A stretch of 64,000 nt of DNA from Scolanthus callimorphus (lineage: Eukaryota > Cnidaria > Anthozoa > Actiniaria > Edwardsiidae). Of this stretch, positions 12,297 to 22,272 are shown piece by piece; position 1 is the first letter of the stretch, and every line of letters starts with the position of its first letter. The stretch lies in the NCBI GenBank assembly GCA_033964015.1, contig CM066921.1, positions 22,177,355-22,241,354 on the forward strand. The letters run 5' to 3'. Below the pieces are notes generated by a model. The model did no database searches. It had not been told where the DNA came from and saw only the letters and a list, made by a program, of their open reading frames with translations. Made by a program: the position numbers and the translations under genes.

Positions 12297-12612
12297 TTTA
12301 GGGCCCATTCCATTTTTTATCTGTACCCCGCAACAGAAGAGACTTTCTGAGGGGTATAGCAAAATGGCCTTTTTCGAGGGGTGAAACCAAAAAAGGCTCT
12401 TCTGTAGGTTCTTCCGAGGGGGTGCAATAGAAAAAAGCCTCTTCCGTGGGTTATTTCGAGGGGGTGCAACCCCCAAAAGGCTCTTCCGTAGGTATTTCCG
12501 AGGGGGTGCACCGACCTCAAAAAGGCGTTTCTGTAGGTATAGGGGGTAGAGCAAGATTTCCGAGGGGGGTCACTAAAGGAATGACCTCTTCCGTAGGGGG
12601 TGACAATTTTTT
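12297..12612. repeat. Degenerate tandem repeat with TTCCGAGGGGGTG unit, one TIR end
   Basis: About seven imperfect units of roughly 40 bp follow the pattern CTTCCGTAGGTATTTCCGAG then GGGGTGCA and a variable A-rich stretch. The left edge GGGCCCATTCCATTTTTTAT is the same as the left TIR of the element at 37018-37339, which also has internal TTCCGAGGGG units. So this is a copy of the same family without a recognisable right end. Confidence 0.65.
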
Positions 12613-13394
12613 CACACGTTTAACATCTTAGCGGCGCCTTAATTGAACGTTTAAATACATAAGCCATAATAAAATGTTAATATTTTTTTACAGATCCATA
12701 TAATGGCTTTCACTTGCAATTCGTTTGTATATTACTAGTAAGTACCCGTGAAAAATTCACGAATTAAATTTTCCTTGAATGACGAAAATTATCGGATTGT
12801 CTGCCGTTGTGGAATGAACAGTTATACCGCTACGTTTAGAGAGATGTGCTCAAACAATTTGTAACTACGCGTGTTTACTTTAAAGTATTAAAGTATTTGT
12901 TATCAGTTTATAGATAGGTGGCATACCGGTGTGAAATATTTGCACCGAAGCATACGATAGGAAAGGTGTTTTAAATTAGATCTTTGAAAACAATGTTCCT
13001 TGTGAATGGAAATGAGGCAAATGCCACACAATAACCCCCTAAATTTTTCCTAACAAAGGTGTTGAGGCATTGGTTTCACTGTGGTTTTGGCGCGAAAAGA
13101 TCGCGCGTGTGTCGATCGATATGGTCGTATTTTCGGTCAAGAAAGAAAAGGGCTGAGCTGTAGCACTCGAACTTCAACAACTATTGGTTTTAGATGTAAA
13201 TAATATCAAGAGAAGTCCCTCGTCTAGTGAATAGGAAGGTTTAGGAAGCGCCAGAAAGGTAAAGTAAAACTTTTTAGATTCTTGCTGTTTTCAATGGAAA
13301 GTTGCTTTTGCACTGCTCATCATGTTGGACTTTCTGAAAGACTTGTACAACTCGGTCAATTCGAATTCAAGTGTGTGTGATTTAAAAACTTAGC
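12613..13394. other. Non-coding, nothing recognised
   Basis: No recognisable frame, repeat or RNA gene. Confidence 0.4.
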
Positions 13395-13676
13395 TTACCA
13401 CTGTATGAATTGCTACGCGACCTCAAAATTCACGGTTGCGATTGGCGATTCTCAGCAAAGGAATTGTAATGTCAATTTTCTTGAGTCAGAAAGTTCATAC
13501 ATCTAGGACAGAAAGCCAAAGGATAGCTTACAATTATTTTAATTGATTTTACAATTAATGTCGACCCACCGAAGTAGCCGAATCCAACGTTTTAGTTTTG
13601 ATTGACGGCTAAAAATCGCCAATCGCCCATCGCAACAGTGAATTTTGAGGTCGCGTAGCAATGCATACAGTGGTAA
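13395..13676. mobile_element. MITE with about 55-bp terminal inverted repeats
   Basis: TTACCACTGTATGAATTGCT, then ACGCGACCTCAAAATTCAC, then TTGCGATTGGCGATT at the left is mirrored by AATCGCCAATCGCCCATCGC, then GTGAATTTTGAGGTCGCGT, then AGCAATGCATACAGTGGTAA at the right. The interior of about 170 bp has no coding capacity. Confidence 0.8.
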
Positions 13677-13775
13677 ACAATCTAAGCTTATCAGTTAAAC
13701 TTGGGAAATCGCTTGAATTAGACCTTAGCTCAAGTAAAACCTTTTCCAACAAAAACATGCACACTGGAGAGATTT

Positions 13776-13935
13776 CCTTCCGCTCGAGTTTGTGAACTTC
13801 GTTTTTTCGGCTCGAACATCTCCGTTTTTAGTATAGATTTCGAAGATTTCATACATTTCCTCCTTCCGGGCGGGTTTGAGAGCTTCGTTTTTCGGGCTCG
13901 AACTTCTCCGTTTTTAGTATAGATTTCGAAATAAA
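13776..13935. repeat. Tandem duplication of about 80 bp
   Basis: TTCCTTCCGCTCGAGTTTGT...AGTATAGATTTCGAAGAT is followed at about 13860 by the diverged second copy CTCCTTCCGGGCGGGTTTGA...AGTATAGATTTCGAAATA. Both copies share TCGAAC.TCTCCGTTTTTAG. Confidence 0.7.
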
Positions 13936-13996
13936 TAGGCTGTCAAAGGACTGTTGTTTGTGAACTGAGTGTTTGTTTATTTATAAATGGCGCGCC

Positions 13997-14090
13997 GGGG
14001 CTTTGTGCAACGCGTCGAAACCTTTGAATGGGATATTGTTCACTCCAAACTTTTTGGAAAAACGACTTTTGCCTGAACATTACTGTGTTA
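13997..14090 (+). pseudogene. Possible first exon of the zinc-finger/PIN family gene
   Basis: A short frame starting at 13987 reads ARRGFVQRVETFEWDIVHS, then a frameshift leads to EHYCVICEKIA, a Cys-x-x-Cys pair like the first finger of the gene family that follows at 14445. Linkage to that gene is inference. Confidence 0.3.
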
Positions 14091-14444
14091 TTTGTGAGAA
14101 AATCGCGTAGGTTTGGACGTATTTGTTGCTTTCGGCTGCGAGAAATTGTTTATTTTTTTGGTTTCTGTGGAAGACTTAAAATGGCGCCTTTGCGAACTCG
14201 ATCTTCTCGCTTACGAAAACGCTTGAATTAGATATTCCATCCACTTTATCGTTTTCGAATAAAATGTATCCTATAACACAGTTCCCCAAGTATGCAAGAA
14301 AATGGCGTGGTTTAGAAGTTCCGTAGTGCAGCCGTTTTTCCAGGCTGCTGGGCCAACAGTTTGACCCCCCCCCCCCCCAACATCACGTATTATATATAAG
14401 ATGTAAGGAGGAAATATTATTTACTAAAAAAGATTTTGCTTGTG

Positions 14445-15190
14445 TAGGAAGAGCAACGAGTTAAACCCAGAGTCCCAATCCCTATTTTCACTTTTGATGC
14501 AAATAGTAAGCAATATGTGCACGAGAGTTGCCGCAAGAAGCATAGTAACACCCGTTGGTATGAACAGCTGAAACGCAAACTATCAAATGACCAAGCGTAC
14601 TCGGCTCCAAAACGTCGCTCTAGCAGCATAAGATTCTCTTTCCGCACGGACTACTTTATCTGCGGAGATTACGTTGACCACGAAAAGGCCAAGAAAGTTC
14701 CCAACAACACCGATTACCAGTTTAGTACTGTCATGTCACTATCCACACAAGACACAATACGTAAAAAGTGCACTGAACGTCGCGAGAAGCAACCTGATGA
14801 ATGGGCAGATTACGTTTTAAATAGAATGTCATCTATTCACGACCTACCAGCAGAAGAAGCAATTTATCATCGGCGTTGTTATAACTATTTTTGTTCCCCA
14901 CGAACTATAGCTTGGACGATTTATCATCAAACAAGAATGGCGCTAGCCCCAAAAAGCGTGGGCGGCGAACTGGCTCTGTCGATGAGGAAAAGAAGTCCGC
15001 ATTTATGTATGTCATGTATGTCACTTTAGACGAGCTTTATGATGTGATGCAAAGTTGCTCAGCCAGCAATGAGATATACTCCAAGAAATCACTGCAGCGC
15101 CTCTTGGTAGCCCACTATGGCGACAAAAGATCAATTACATCATCGAAACAGCAGCTTCTTGTCGTTAGCCTCACTTCAAATGTAAAGCAA
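14445..15190 (+). pseudogene. Zinc-binding N-terminal part of a multi-domain repeated gene (decayed)
   Basis: The frame reads VHESCRKKHSNTRWYE (from 14514), then SIRFSFRTDYFICGDYV, then KKCTERREKQPDEWADYV, then DLPAEEAIYHRRCYNYF (ends about 14891). The spacing C-x-x-C ... H-x-x-C is that of a zinc-binding module at the start of a large uncharacterised protein family I know as multi-copy in cnidarians and other marine animals. A frameshift near 14893 moves the frame to KRGRRTGSVDEEKKSAF and LDELYDVMQSCSASNEIYSK (14891-15186). The ancestral function is unknown; I infer nucleic-acid binding from the metal module and the nuclease-like end of the same protein. Confidence 0.55.
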
Positions 15191-15199
15191 ATATAGTGC

Positions 15200-16297
15200 A
15201 ATATGCCAATATAAAACTTTCACATGAGTGGACCGATATCAATGAACTCATTGAAATTGCCGGAAACTACATCAGAAACGAAGTCAAGAGCACTGAGAAA
15301 CACGATAATGTGTATCCTGAAACTACATAAATGGGATCAGTGGAGCATAATCTAGCATATTGCCCCCTTCTTTATGCAAGCTTCTGAAAACGAACATCAA
15401 AGGCAAAAATGCAGACTTGAGGCGTACCGCTATAGGTCAAGCTATAATGAGCGCCACTTGTCCGAGACGCTTCCTACAACCTCTCCAGGTGGGGCTGGGT
15501 GTGACACTTGATAACAAATACGGACACCGAGAACTGATAGATTTGTTTTACAGCTTCGGCTTTTGTGTATCATATTCAGAATGCTGCCTCTACAAGAAGA
15601 ATGCATCAGTCATACAGGGAGTAGATAAACGTGACAGGCCAGCAGGGTCATTGCTTCACTTGATTGCCGACAATGTAGACCCATAATGCCAAGACGTTGG
15701 ATGGCGAGCACGTCGTTCACATGATGGGGCAAATGGGAGCTATAACTCCAGCAATTCCTACCAGAAAAAGCATCGAAAGAAAAAGGTGAGCCTTGACGAC
15801 ATTCGGAAAATTGGTGAACACAAAATCATTTTCCAACAGGAGCCCAAGGCTGTTCTTAAGAACATTAAATATACTCCTATCCCAGAACCAGCACGCGATA
15901 TCGACAACAGCAAACTTGAAATTATGTGGCAGATATCTATGCTTGTATCTAATCCACGCCCTCTATGGTCTGGCTACATGCAGACGCTTCATCAGGAAGC
16001 GCAAAAGCACGGGAAAAGCACGCAGCTCTATCTTCCCATGATCGATTTAACCCCAAGCAATCCAACTTGTGTCCGCTAAACGCTGGAATATCTATGCGAC
16101 ATTGCACATATACAAGGAGTTACTCCCGTCATCACATTTCATCAACAGCTATTCTGGATAGCTTTCATGATCACTGAAAGTCAGCCGAGTTTTAGTCGTT
16201 TGCGTCGTATTGTCCTACTCATTGGAGGGTTTCACACGGAGATGAGCTTCTTAGGTGCTATCGGGCTTATTATGGATGGTTCCGGTTTAAAAGAGAT
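15200..16297 (+). pseudogene. Middle part of the same repeated gene (decayed, frameshifted)
   Basis: Pieces in family order: LSHEWTDINELIEIAG (15220), then RTAIGQAIMSATCPRR and HRELIDLFYSFGFCVSYSEC (15360-15686), then after a frameshift AKTLDGEHVVHMMGQMGAI (about 15690), KVSLDDIRKIGEHKI (15784) and LWSGYMQTLHQEAQKHGKST. After another shift comes TLEYLCDIAHIQGVTPVITF (about 16080), then RRIVLLIGGFHTEMSFLGAI (about 16205) and MDGSGLKEI. The GGFHTEMSFLG block is the strongest family signature. The coding sequence stops at 16297, where a Penelope-like element entered, and resumes at 16772. Confidence 0.65.
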
Positions 16298-16771
16298 TTT
16301 ATAAAAATTACGAAAGCTTTAATCGACATGTTTCGACAGTTTCAGCTGTCATCATCAGTGAGTTATTCTATGTGATTTACAAACCGAATAAATAGCTAGA
16401 GAAATTACAATAATAAATTACGTCAATTGTGTAAAGGACAGCATATGCTGATTATACTGCAAGCTTTAGATTGATATGTTGTACTTGTCTATTCAAAGAA
16501 GGCTTCTCACGTTTGATGTGGTATATGTGAGACGCCTAATATCCGTTCTTAAGTGTTCCTGCACGCGCGTGGCTATGTGACGGACTGTTTCATCGACATA
16601 ACTGGCTCCACAGCCAGCACAAGTAAATTTATGAACAACACATGCGCGCAAGTCACAGGGGATGGCGTCTTTTGTGCTGAAAAAACTCGATATTTTGCAC
16701 GTTTGAAAAACTAAGCGCCGCTTGGACAGACAAGAAAGTTGCTTTTGTGTGTAAGCAGAGAAGTTACCTAC
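16298..16771 (-). mobile_element. Penelope-like element fragment with GIY-YIG-type endonuclease remnant
   Basis: On the minus strand the frame reads IPCDLRACVVHKFTCAGCGA, then SYVDETVRHIATRVQEHLR, the zinc-knuckle plus GIY-YIG-like C-terminal domain of Penelope-like retroelements (usual pattern CAGC-x-x-x-YVGET-x-R). The conserved G of YxGET is D here. The end at 16298-16370 reads, on the minus strand, TGATGATGACAGCTGAAACT, then TCGAAACATGTCGATTAAAG, typical of the ends of these elements. The insertion is flanked by AAAAGAGAT at 16289-16297 and 16772-16780, a 9-bp target duplication. Most of the element (the reverse transcriptase) is missing. Confidence 0.75.
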
Positions 16772-16940
16772 AAAAGAGATGCTTGAGATGCTTGCACAAG
16801 TCTATGCGGAGGGATCTGTACACCAAATGCTGAGTGGTAAAGCGGTCGCTCGTGCAGTACGTGGTCATCTTCTCGTCGATAGTGCCCTCAATATAATGTC
16901 TACATCCGCTGCTCTCCAGTTACCAATCCCAGACCTTACA
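16772..16940 (+). pseudogene. Continuation of the repeated gene after the Penelope insertion
   Basis: The frame reads EMLEMLAQVYAEGSVHQM, then SGKAVARAVRGHLLVDSALN, then LQLPIPDLTG and a GT splice donor at 16941. The ARAVRGHLLVDSALN block follows GGFHTEMSFLG in this family, so removal of the insertion and one target copy restores continuity (LKEMLEML). Confidence 0.65.
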
Positions 16941-17040
16941 GGTAATTTCTCATTTTGCTTTTATAAGCTTTCTTTCGCTTGCATTGTTTGCAGAATGTTC
17001 GATAGAAATTCAAATTTTGTAAATTTAAGGAAAAACTGCA

Positions 17041-17272
17041 CAGCCAAATACCTCTACTCCTGTGACGATCCCCGCACAGCCAAGTACCACTGTTTCTGAG
17101 ACGATCTCCGCGCAGCCAAGTACCTCTGTGACGATCCCCGCGCAGCCAAGTACCTCTGTTCCTGTGACGATCTCCGCGCAGCCAAGTACCTCTGTTCCTG
17201 TGATGATCCCTCCGCAGCCAAGTACCTCTGTTCCTGTGACGATCCCCGCGCAGCCAAGTACCCAGAGTCAGC
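17041..17272 (+). repeat. Coding minisatellite, 36-bp units (some 30 bp)
   Basis: About six units of the pattern CCTGTGACGATCCCCGCGCA then GCCAAGTACCTCTGTT encode repeated (PVTIPAQPSTSV). One unit lacks two codons, so all changes keep the reading frame. It lies between two conserved blocks of the repeated gene, and reads as a low-complexity Pro/Ser/Thr linker. The antisense frame with repeated GTWLRGDRH is a by-product of the same units. Confidence 0.8.
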
Positions 17273-17371
17273 AGGCGGAAGCACTTCAACGCAATCTAGG
17301 TAAAGTATATATGTGATAATCAAATCACAATAAGCTTTCGTAATTGATATTCTGCACGTACTAAGAGATTT

Positions 17372-18256
17372 TTGACTGTCCTTCTTCGATGCTCAGGTGA
17401 TGACAATGCTCCTCTACTCGTTCGCATCTCTGTGCTAGTGAAAGCAGTCCAAGACGGAAAGTTGACCCTTAGCGATGCGCTCAAGAGCAGTGCGCTGAAC
17501 AGAATCCAGAATGCAGTTGATGAATGGCGTACCTCGATGACAACCCATAGGACAGCCATCATATGGATACAGTACCAGCGCATGGTCGACATTTGGAGAG
17601 CCTTTATCCGCTCAGTACGTATTGGGAACTGGGCTCTTTATCTACAGTGTCTTCGTGATATCCATCCATATGTCGCAGCCGCTGGCCACAACAATTACGC
17701 CAAGTCTCTAGCACTCTTTATCCCAAAGATGGTACAGTTAAAGGTCACCCACCCAGATGTTTACGAAGCATTCAGCAAAGGCCTCTTCCCCGTGAGAAGA
17801 ACTGAGGGAGTTTGGACAGGGATCTTTACGGACCTCTTAATTGAGCAATCGAGTGGAGGCCTAACGCGCGGTCGAGGCTTTGATGAGAGTACTCGCCTAT
17901 TGTTCCTGCTTTCGAGACCAATTTGTGCAGAGGTCAGTCAGTCTATCTTTGGTGTTGCTGGGCTATCGTCAGATAAAGCAGACGGCCATCGTGATCTGCG
18001 ACCATCGCGCATCAACCGTGACATGTCAGATATACAAAAGCTTCTCCAGGTTTTTGTTGAGCGTGACCCCTACAGCATGACTTCCGATAAGCTTGTAAGT
18101 CTCTCAACAGGCGTAGTGGCAGATGAGTCTGTAAACGCTGATGATGCCAAAGACGTCGGAGAACGGATCATCAATTCCATGGTAGGCTGTTCCGTAGCAG
18201 ATTACAAGTTCTCTCAGAAGTACCAACTAAAGACGCTTGCATCTCAGCCTGTGTGA
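17372..18256 (+). pseudogene. Conserved TRGRG block of the repeated gene
   Basis: The longest unbroken frame of the copy (about 290 codons). It reads AVDEWRTSMTTHRTAIIWIQ, then LYLQCLRDIHPYVAAAGHNN, then YAKSLALFIPKM, then GVWTGIFTDLLIEQ, then GGLTRGRGFDESTRLLFLLS, then RINRDMSDIQKLLQVFVERD. The AAAGHNNYAKS, D-x-x-IEQ and GLTRGRG motifs are hallmarks of the family and are all present. The molecular role of this block is unknown to me. It ends in a frameshifted stop at 18254, just before the nuclease-like part. Confidence 0.7.
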
Positions 18257-18262
18257 AAACTG

Positions 18263-18921
18263 CTTCTGGAGAGCGAATTGAGATCCCTCCCATTTGTACC
18301 AACGTCTTCTGCTTATGGGAGTTGGTAAGATCCCTTTCCCTGACCTCCTGCAGTATGAACTATGTTCATTGCCCTCATCCCTCTTCGACAAGAGCTTACG
18401 CATGCGCACAGGTGACAAGGCGGAGCTGATACACCATCGCTTGTTCCTGCTTCTATCGTTACGGCATTGCCAAGAACAGACCTGCAGTTCATTGTTGACG
18501 GCGGTGGTTTGTTTCATAAGTTTCAATGGCCTAAGCACGCAAGTTACACTGAAGTCTGCGAAATTATGTCCGGCATGTAAGTGATAGCAAAGGTCAGGGT
18601 ACACTGGTTGTGTTTGACGGCTATTATGGTCCCAGCACCAAAGACGAAGCACATCGTCGAAGGACGGGCGCTGATGTTGGTGCATCGATCTCGGTCTCCG
18701 CTGAGATGCGCCTAACCATGAACAAGAAAGCTTTTCTTCGAAATGGATCAAACAAGCAAGCCCTTATCAACCTACTGGCAGAGAGGATGGTGGAGCAAGG
18801 CGTCCGAGTAGAGCATGCAGAGGGCGATGCAGACTACAAGATATGTATGTCAGCATGCCTTTCTGCGTCGTCCAAGCCAACTGCAGTTGTTGCGGAAGTT
18901 GATGGTGCATTATATAAGTGA
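18263..18921 (+). pseudogene. PIN/FEN-like nuclease end of the repeated gene, truncated
   Basis: Frameshifted pieces read RTDLQFIVDGGGLFHKFQWP (about 18475) and then LVVFDGYYGPSTKDEAHRRR-like sequence (18610 on), RLTMNKKAFLRNGSNKQAL, VRVEHAEGDADYKICMSACL and PTAVVAEVDGALYK. An acidic pattern FDGY ... H-R-R ... HAEGDAD is what FEN1/PIN-type nucleases show. The last acidic motif, normally D-x-D-L-L-x-L in this family, is replaced by EVDGALYK and a stop, so the active site would be incomplete. 18655 onward lies in a tandem triplication. Confidence 0.65.
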
Positions 18922-19587
18922 ACAGAATAGACAAAAACAGCCATCAATAGGTGCGGTTACACTAGCGTCGAAGGACGGGCGCTGATGTTGGTGCATCGAT
19001 CTCGGTCTCCGCTGAGATGCGCCTAACCATGAACAAGAAAGCTTTTCTTCGAAATGGATCAAACAAGCAAGCCCTTATCAACCTACTGGCAGAGAGGATG
19101 GTGGGGCAAGGCGTCCGAGTAGAGCATGCAGAGGGCGATGCAGACTACAAGATATGTATGTCAGCATGCCTTTCTGCGTCGTCCAAGCCAACTGCAGTTG
19201 TTGCGGAAGTTGATGGTGCATTATATAAGTGAACAGAATAGACAAAAACAGCCATCAATAGGTGCGGTTACACTAGCGTCGAAGGACGGGCGCTGATGTT
19301 GGTGCATCGATCTCGGTCTCCGCTGAGATGCGCCTAACCATGAACAAGAAAGCTTTTCTTCGAAATGGATCAAACAAGCAAGCCCTTATCAACCTACTGG
19401 CAGAGAGGATGGTGGGGCAAGGCGTCCGAGTAGAGCATGCAGAGGGCGATGCAGACTACAAGATATGTATGTCAGCATGCCTTTCTGCGTCGTCCAAGCC
19501 AACTGCAGTTGTTGCGGAAGTTGATGGTGCATTATATAAGTGAACAGAATAGACAAAAACAGCCATCAATAGGTGCGGTTACACTAG
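18655..19587 (+). repeat. Three head-to-tail 311-bp units carrying the nuclease exon
   Basis: Units 18655-18965, 18966-19276 and 19277-19587 each begin CGTCGAAGGACGGGCGCTGA and end GGTGCGGTTACACTAG. They are almost identical; the clearest difference is GTGGAGCAAGG in unit 1 against GTGGGGCAAGG in units 2 and 3. Each encodes the same 71-residue piece from MRLTMNKK to DGALYK. Each ends in the sequence that, after unit 3, continues into the probable left end of Harbinger A. Confidence 0.9.
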
Positions 19588-20222
19588 CGCTTTTACCTGT
19601 GGTTTTTACCCGCGGGTAGGTAGATTTTTCAGTGTGACCGATTAACCTGAGTCAAATATCGTCGAAGGCTATTTTTATGGATACATCAAAATGAACAATA
19701 GAATAGTCCATGACAGTACACGGAGCGAAGAATATGGGCTAAAAGCCACCCCTAGCAGTTCAGCCAATTGTGTTTCAGCTTTCTGACAAGTGTTGATGTG
19801 TTGCGGGTTTGCATGCTGAGAGGAAGGTCACTCTCACTGTGTTTCGCGCCAGAATTCACAAGCTTCGAACAAGATGGCAGGATTTCGTGATTCGATGTGA
19901 GTATTTCCTTGAATTTCCGCAGTGTACTGAGGCTTTTTTTATTTCTCGGCATCGAATAACCGCATGCTTACAATTCCCTGTCAATAGGAACGATAATCGT
20001 CCGACAGATCCATTCTACAACGGGTATAGTTTTGCTAATCATCGGCAACAACAACCAAGCGGGAATCAGCGGAGTTCTTCTAGTTCAAGTGCAGATTACT
20101 ACCGCCAGTGTCCTGGTGATTTCCCTGATCCTCGAGGATTTATGTATCCTCAACCTCAACCACAGCCGGGTAACTTCTTGCAGTACCTGTCCGAGGATCG
20201 GTGCTCTAGCCGAGGGTAGGCA

Positions 20223-20992
20223 ATGAGTTCAAGTTCAAGTTGTAGCTCGAATGGGATGGAGAACCAAGTAGCAACAGCAAGAGATGCAGTTGGTCTGAAG
20301 TTGAAGTTAAGTGCTTAATCGCGGCGTACAAAAACCATCATACAAAATTAACATCTACGAAGAGCACCCAGGGCAAGAAATTAATCTGGGACTCGATAGT
20401 TCGAGCCTTCAAGGAAGCGTGTAACGAAGGTGTTGCCACGTCGAAAACGGTTAATCAAGTGAAAGAGAAGTGGCGCACTCTCCTCGACAAATTTAAAGAG
20501 GTCAACGACCACAATAGCAAAAGCGGCCGGGACCGTAAAACTTTCGAACATTTTGAGGATATCAATGAACTCATGGGCAAGTCGGATAAAATAAATCCGA
20601 AGTTTGTGAGGCAGTCATCGCTGGGCGCACTCAGCACGGAGAAAGTGGCTAACGAGCAAACTATCGCCGATGACGAGGGATCTGACAAAGAGAAAGCCAG
20701 CGGGCCCAAAAGTAAGAAACCTAAGAAAGAGTCAGACCAAAGTAAAGCACCATCGGTAGAGGAAGAGCGGCCTGACTCCCCGAAAAAGAAAAAAAGGAGA
20801 TCAGCTGACGGAGATGACCAAGCAATCATCGAATTGCTCGAGGCCCAACAGGCCGCCATTCAGCGGTCCGAAGCGAAAGATCAAGAAATGTTAAACGCGC
20901 TCCTCAGGTCGCAAAACGAGGCGCAACAGCGCCACCAAGAATTTGTAGTATCAGTACTGGGGAAGCTGGGAGATATCTTCTCCAAGAAATAA
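20223..20992 (+). pseudogene. Harbinger A Myb/SANT-like DNA-binding protein
   Basis: This is the accessory protein of Harbinger transposons, which binds the element's ends and helps bring transposase to the nucleus. A start at 20223 gives MSSSSSCSSNGMENQ, then a one-base shift near 20265 leads to SNSKRCSWSEVEVKCLIAAY, GKKLIWDSIVRAFKEACNEG and NQVKEKWRTLLDKFKEVNDH, a complete trihelix/Myb-like fold with its W residues. A Lys-rich probable nuclear signal (PDSPKKKKRRSAD) and a helical Gln/Glu-rich tail (EAQQAAIQRSEAKDQEML) follow; stop at 20990. An upstream frame (19809-20219) rich in Ser, Gln and Pro ends in TAG at 20217, in frame with the ATG, so the ancestral protein may have been longer. One frameshift makes this copy non-functional as read. 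Confidence 0.75.
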
Positions 20993-21392
20993 ACGAAAGG
21001 ATATTCACTGTACGTTCTCCTGGACGGACATGGAACATTTACACGTTTCGAGACATGTATGTGTGAGGGACGTATCTAGGGGAGAGAGGGAGGGGTAGGC
21101 GTGGGGGGCATTTCAATTTTTCGTGCAACTGTATTTTTTGCATACAAAACGGTGGGCTCTGGCTACGCTCCCATTCGTGTAGGCCTCGTACTAATGGTAC
21201 ATATTCAATTTAAAGTCATTATGAAGTGTTTTGTTTTTATTTGTTTAAAAAAGTTAAGCAACTGTTATCATGGGTCTTCACAGTAATGAAAAATTTGCAG
21301 CACCCTGTATGATGAGAAATTGTCTAATCAAATAAACTAATTAAATGCAAACTTGTGTTAAATGTGTCCTGTCTTTCCAAGCAAACAGATTC
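20993..21392. other. 3' region between the convergent Harbinger A genes
   Basis: No coding sequence. AATAAA-type sites face both ways: AATAAACTAATTAAATGC near 21330 follows the Myb gene. This is the shared terminator region expected between tail-to-tail genes. Confidence 0.45.
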
Positions 21393-21849
21393 TTAATGCG
21401 TGGCGACGTGTTGTACTATAGCTTCCATAACATCATCTGCATCTTGGCAAGGGGGGCCATCGTCATCACTATCACTATCACTATCATCACGATATCTGAT
21501 GACTGCATCATCTCCCTGTAAAATGCAGATATTATGCAGAATGCAACATGCCATGATTGTTCGTGGGATCCCTTCTGTGTCTTCGTCCAGTCGTTTCAGC
21601 AAAACTCTCCATCGCCCCTTTGTCAAGCCAAATGCATGTTCTGAAATGATTCTTGCCTTAGATACTTCCTTATTGAATTTGTTTTTCTCTCTGGTGAGCG
21701 CGCCAGTATCCTTATATGGCCGTATTAACCATGTTTTCTTGGGATAAGCAGTGTCTCCCACGATAAGCGGGCGCACTACTGTGCCACCTAGATCCAACGT
21801 GGGTTCCATAAGAATGTCACAATTTTCTGCCGCCCAGTAAATATCAGTC
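21393..21849 (-). pseudogene. Harbinger A transposase, C-terminal half
   Basis: The frame reads TDIYWAAENCDILMEP, then VRPLIVGDTAYPKKTWLIRP, then KARIISEHAFGLTKGRWRVL, then MACCILHNICILQGD and an acidic tail. VGDTAYP and the E of SEHAFG are catalytic-region motifs of the DDE_Tnp_4 (PIF/Harbinger) domain. It is separated from its N-terminal half (26689-27098) by element B. At the junction the family's block GFPGSxHDxRVL is missing: the upstream half stops at VATGFP and this half resumes at TDIYW, in a different phase. So about 11 codons, including one catalytic Asp, were lost before or when B inserted. Confidence 0.8.
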
Positions 21850-22272
21850 ATTAGAGACCTTTAGCATCAAGTCTTTTCGGGAAAACCGCGGACCGCGAAC
21901 CTGAGGATGTCACGTGATCTTGTCCTTGCCGTCACGTTTGCAGTCTGCCGTTCACGTTTCAACCTGAAGACAGCCTTCCTGCGGTAAGTGATTTGCGGGA
22001 GCGTTGTATAGCTGGAAATCGCTCAAATCTCACGTTTGATCATGTAGGTCATGTTTCTATATCTGTTTGCTATCTTTTTGTTACAACTTTTCCGATTAAA
22101 TTTAAGTTTTTGGACAATTTAAAGCCATTAGAATTGAGGGTAGTTGAATCAATAAAAAATTCAAGATGGCGGCTCGCATGTGCAGTTCATCGAATCCCAT
22201 TCTTTTTTCATTCTTTTTCGTTCTAACAAAAACAAAACAAAACATGGTAACAAAACATTTTCTTTTGAAGTC

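Noticed and set aside
13395..13676. Structured RNA gene from the inverted repeat
   Set aside because: Long terminal arms with a featureless core fit a MITE better; no conserved RNA motif was seen.
17041..17272. CRISPR array
   Set aside because: Units are contiguous 36-bp or 30-bp repeats without unique spacers, and the genome is eukaryotic.
16936..17323. Minus-strand frames rich in GTWLRGDRHRNR or YLAARGSSQEQR
   Set aside because: They are antisense readings of the 36-bp coding minisatellite on the plus strand, which joins conserved family blocks.
18227..18751. Minus-strand frame of 174 codons
   Set aside because: It lies antisense to the conserved nuclease-like part of the repeated gene and shows no motif.
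20455..20859. Minus-strand frame of 134 codons rich in Ser and Leu
   Set aside because: It is the shadow of the Harbinger A Myb-like gene, whose plus frame shows the Myb fold and nuclear signal.
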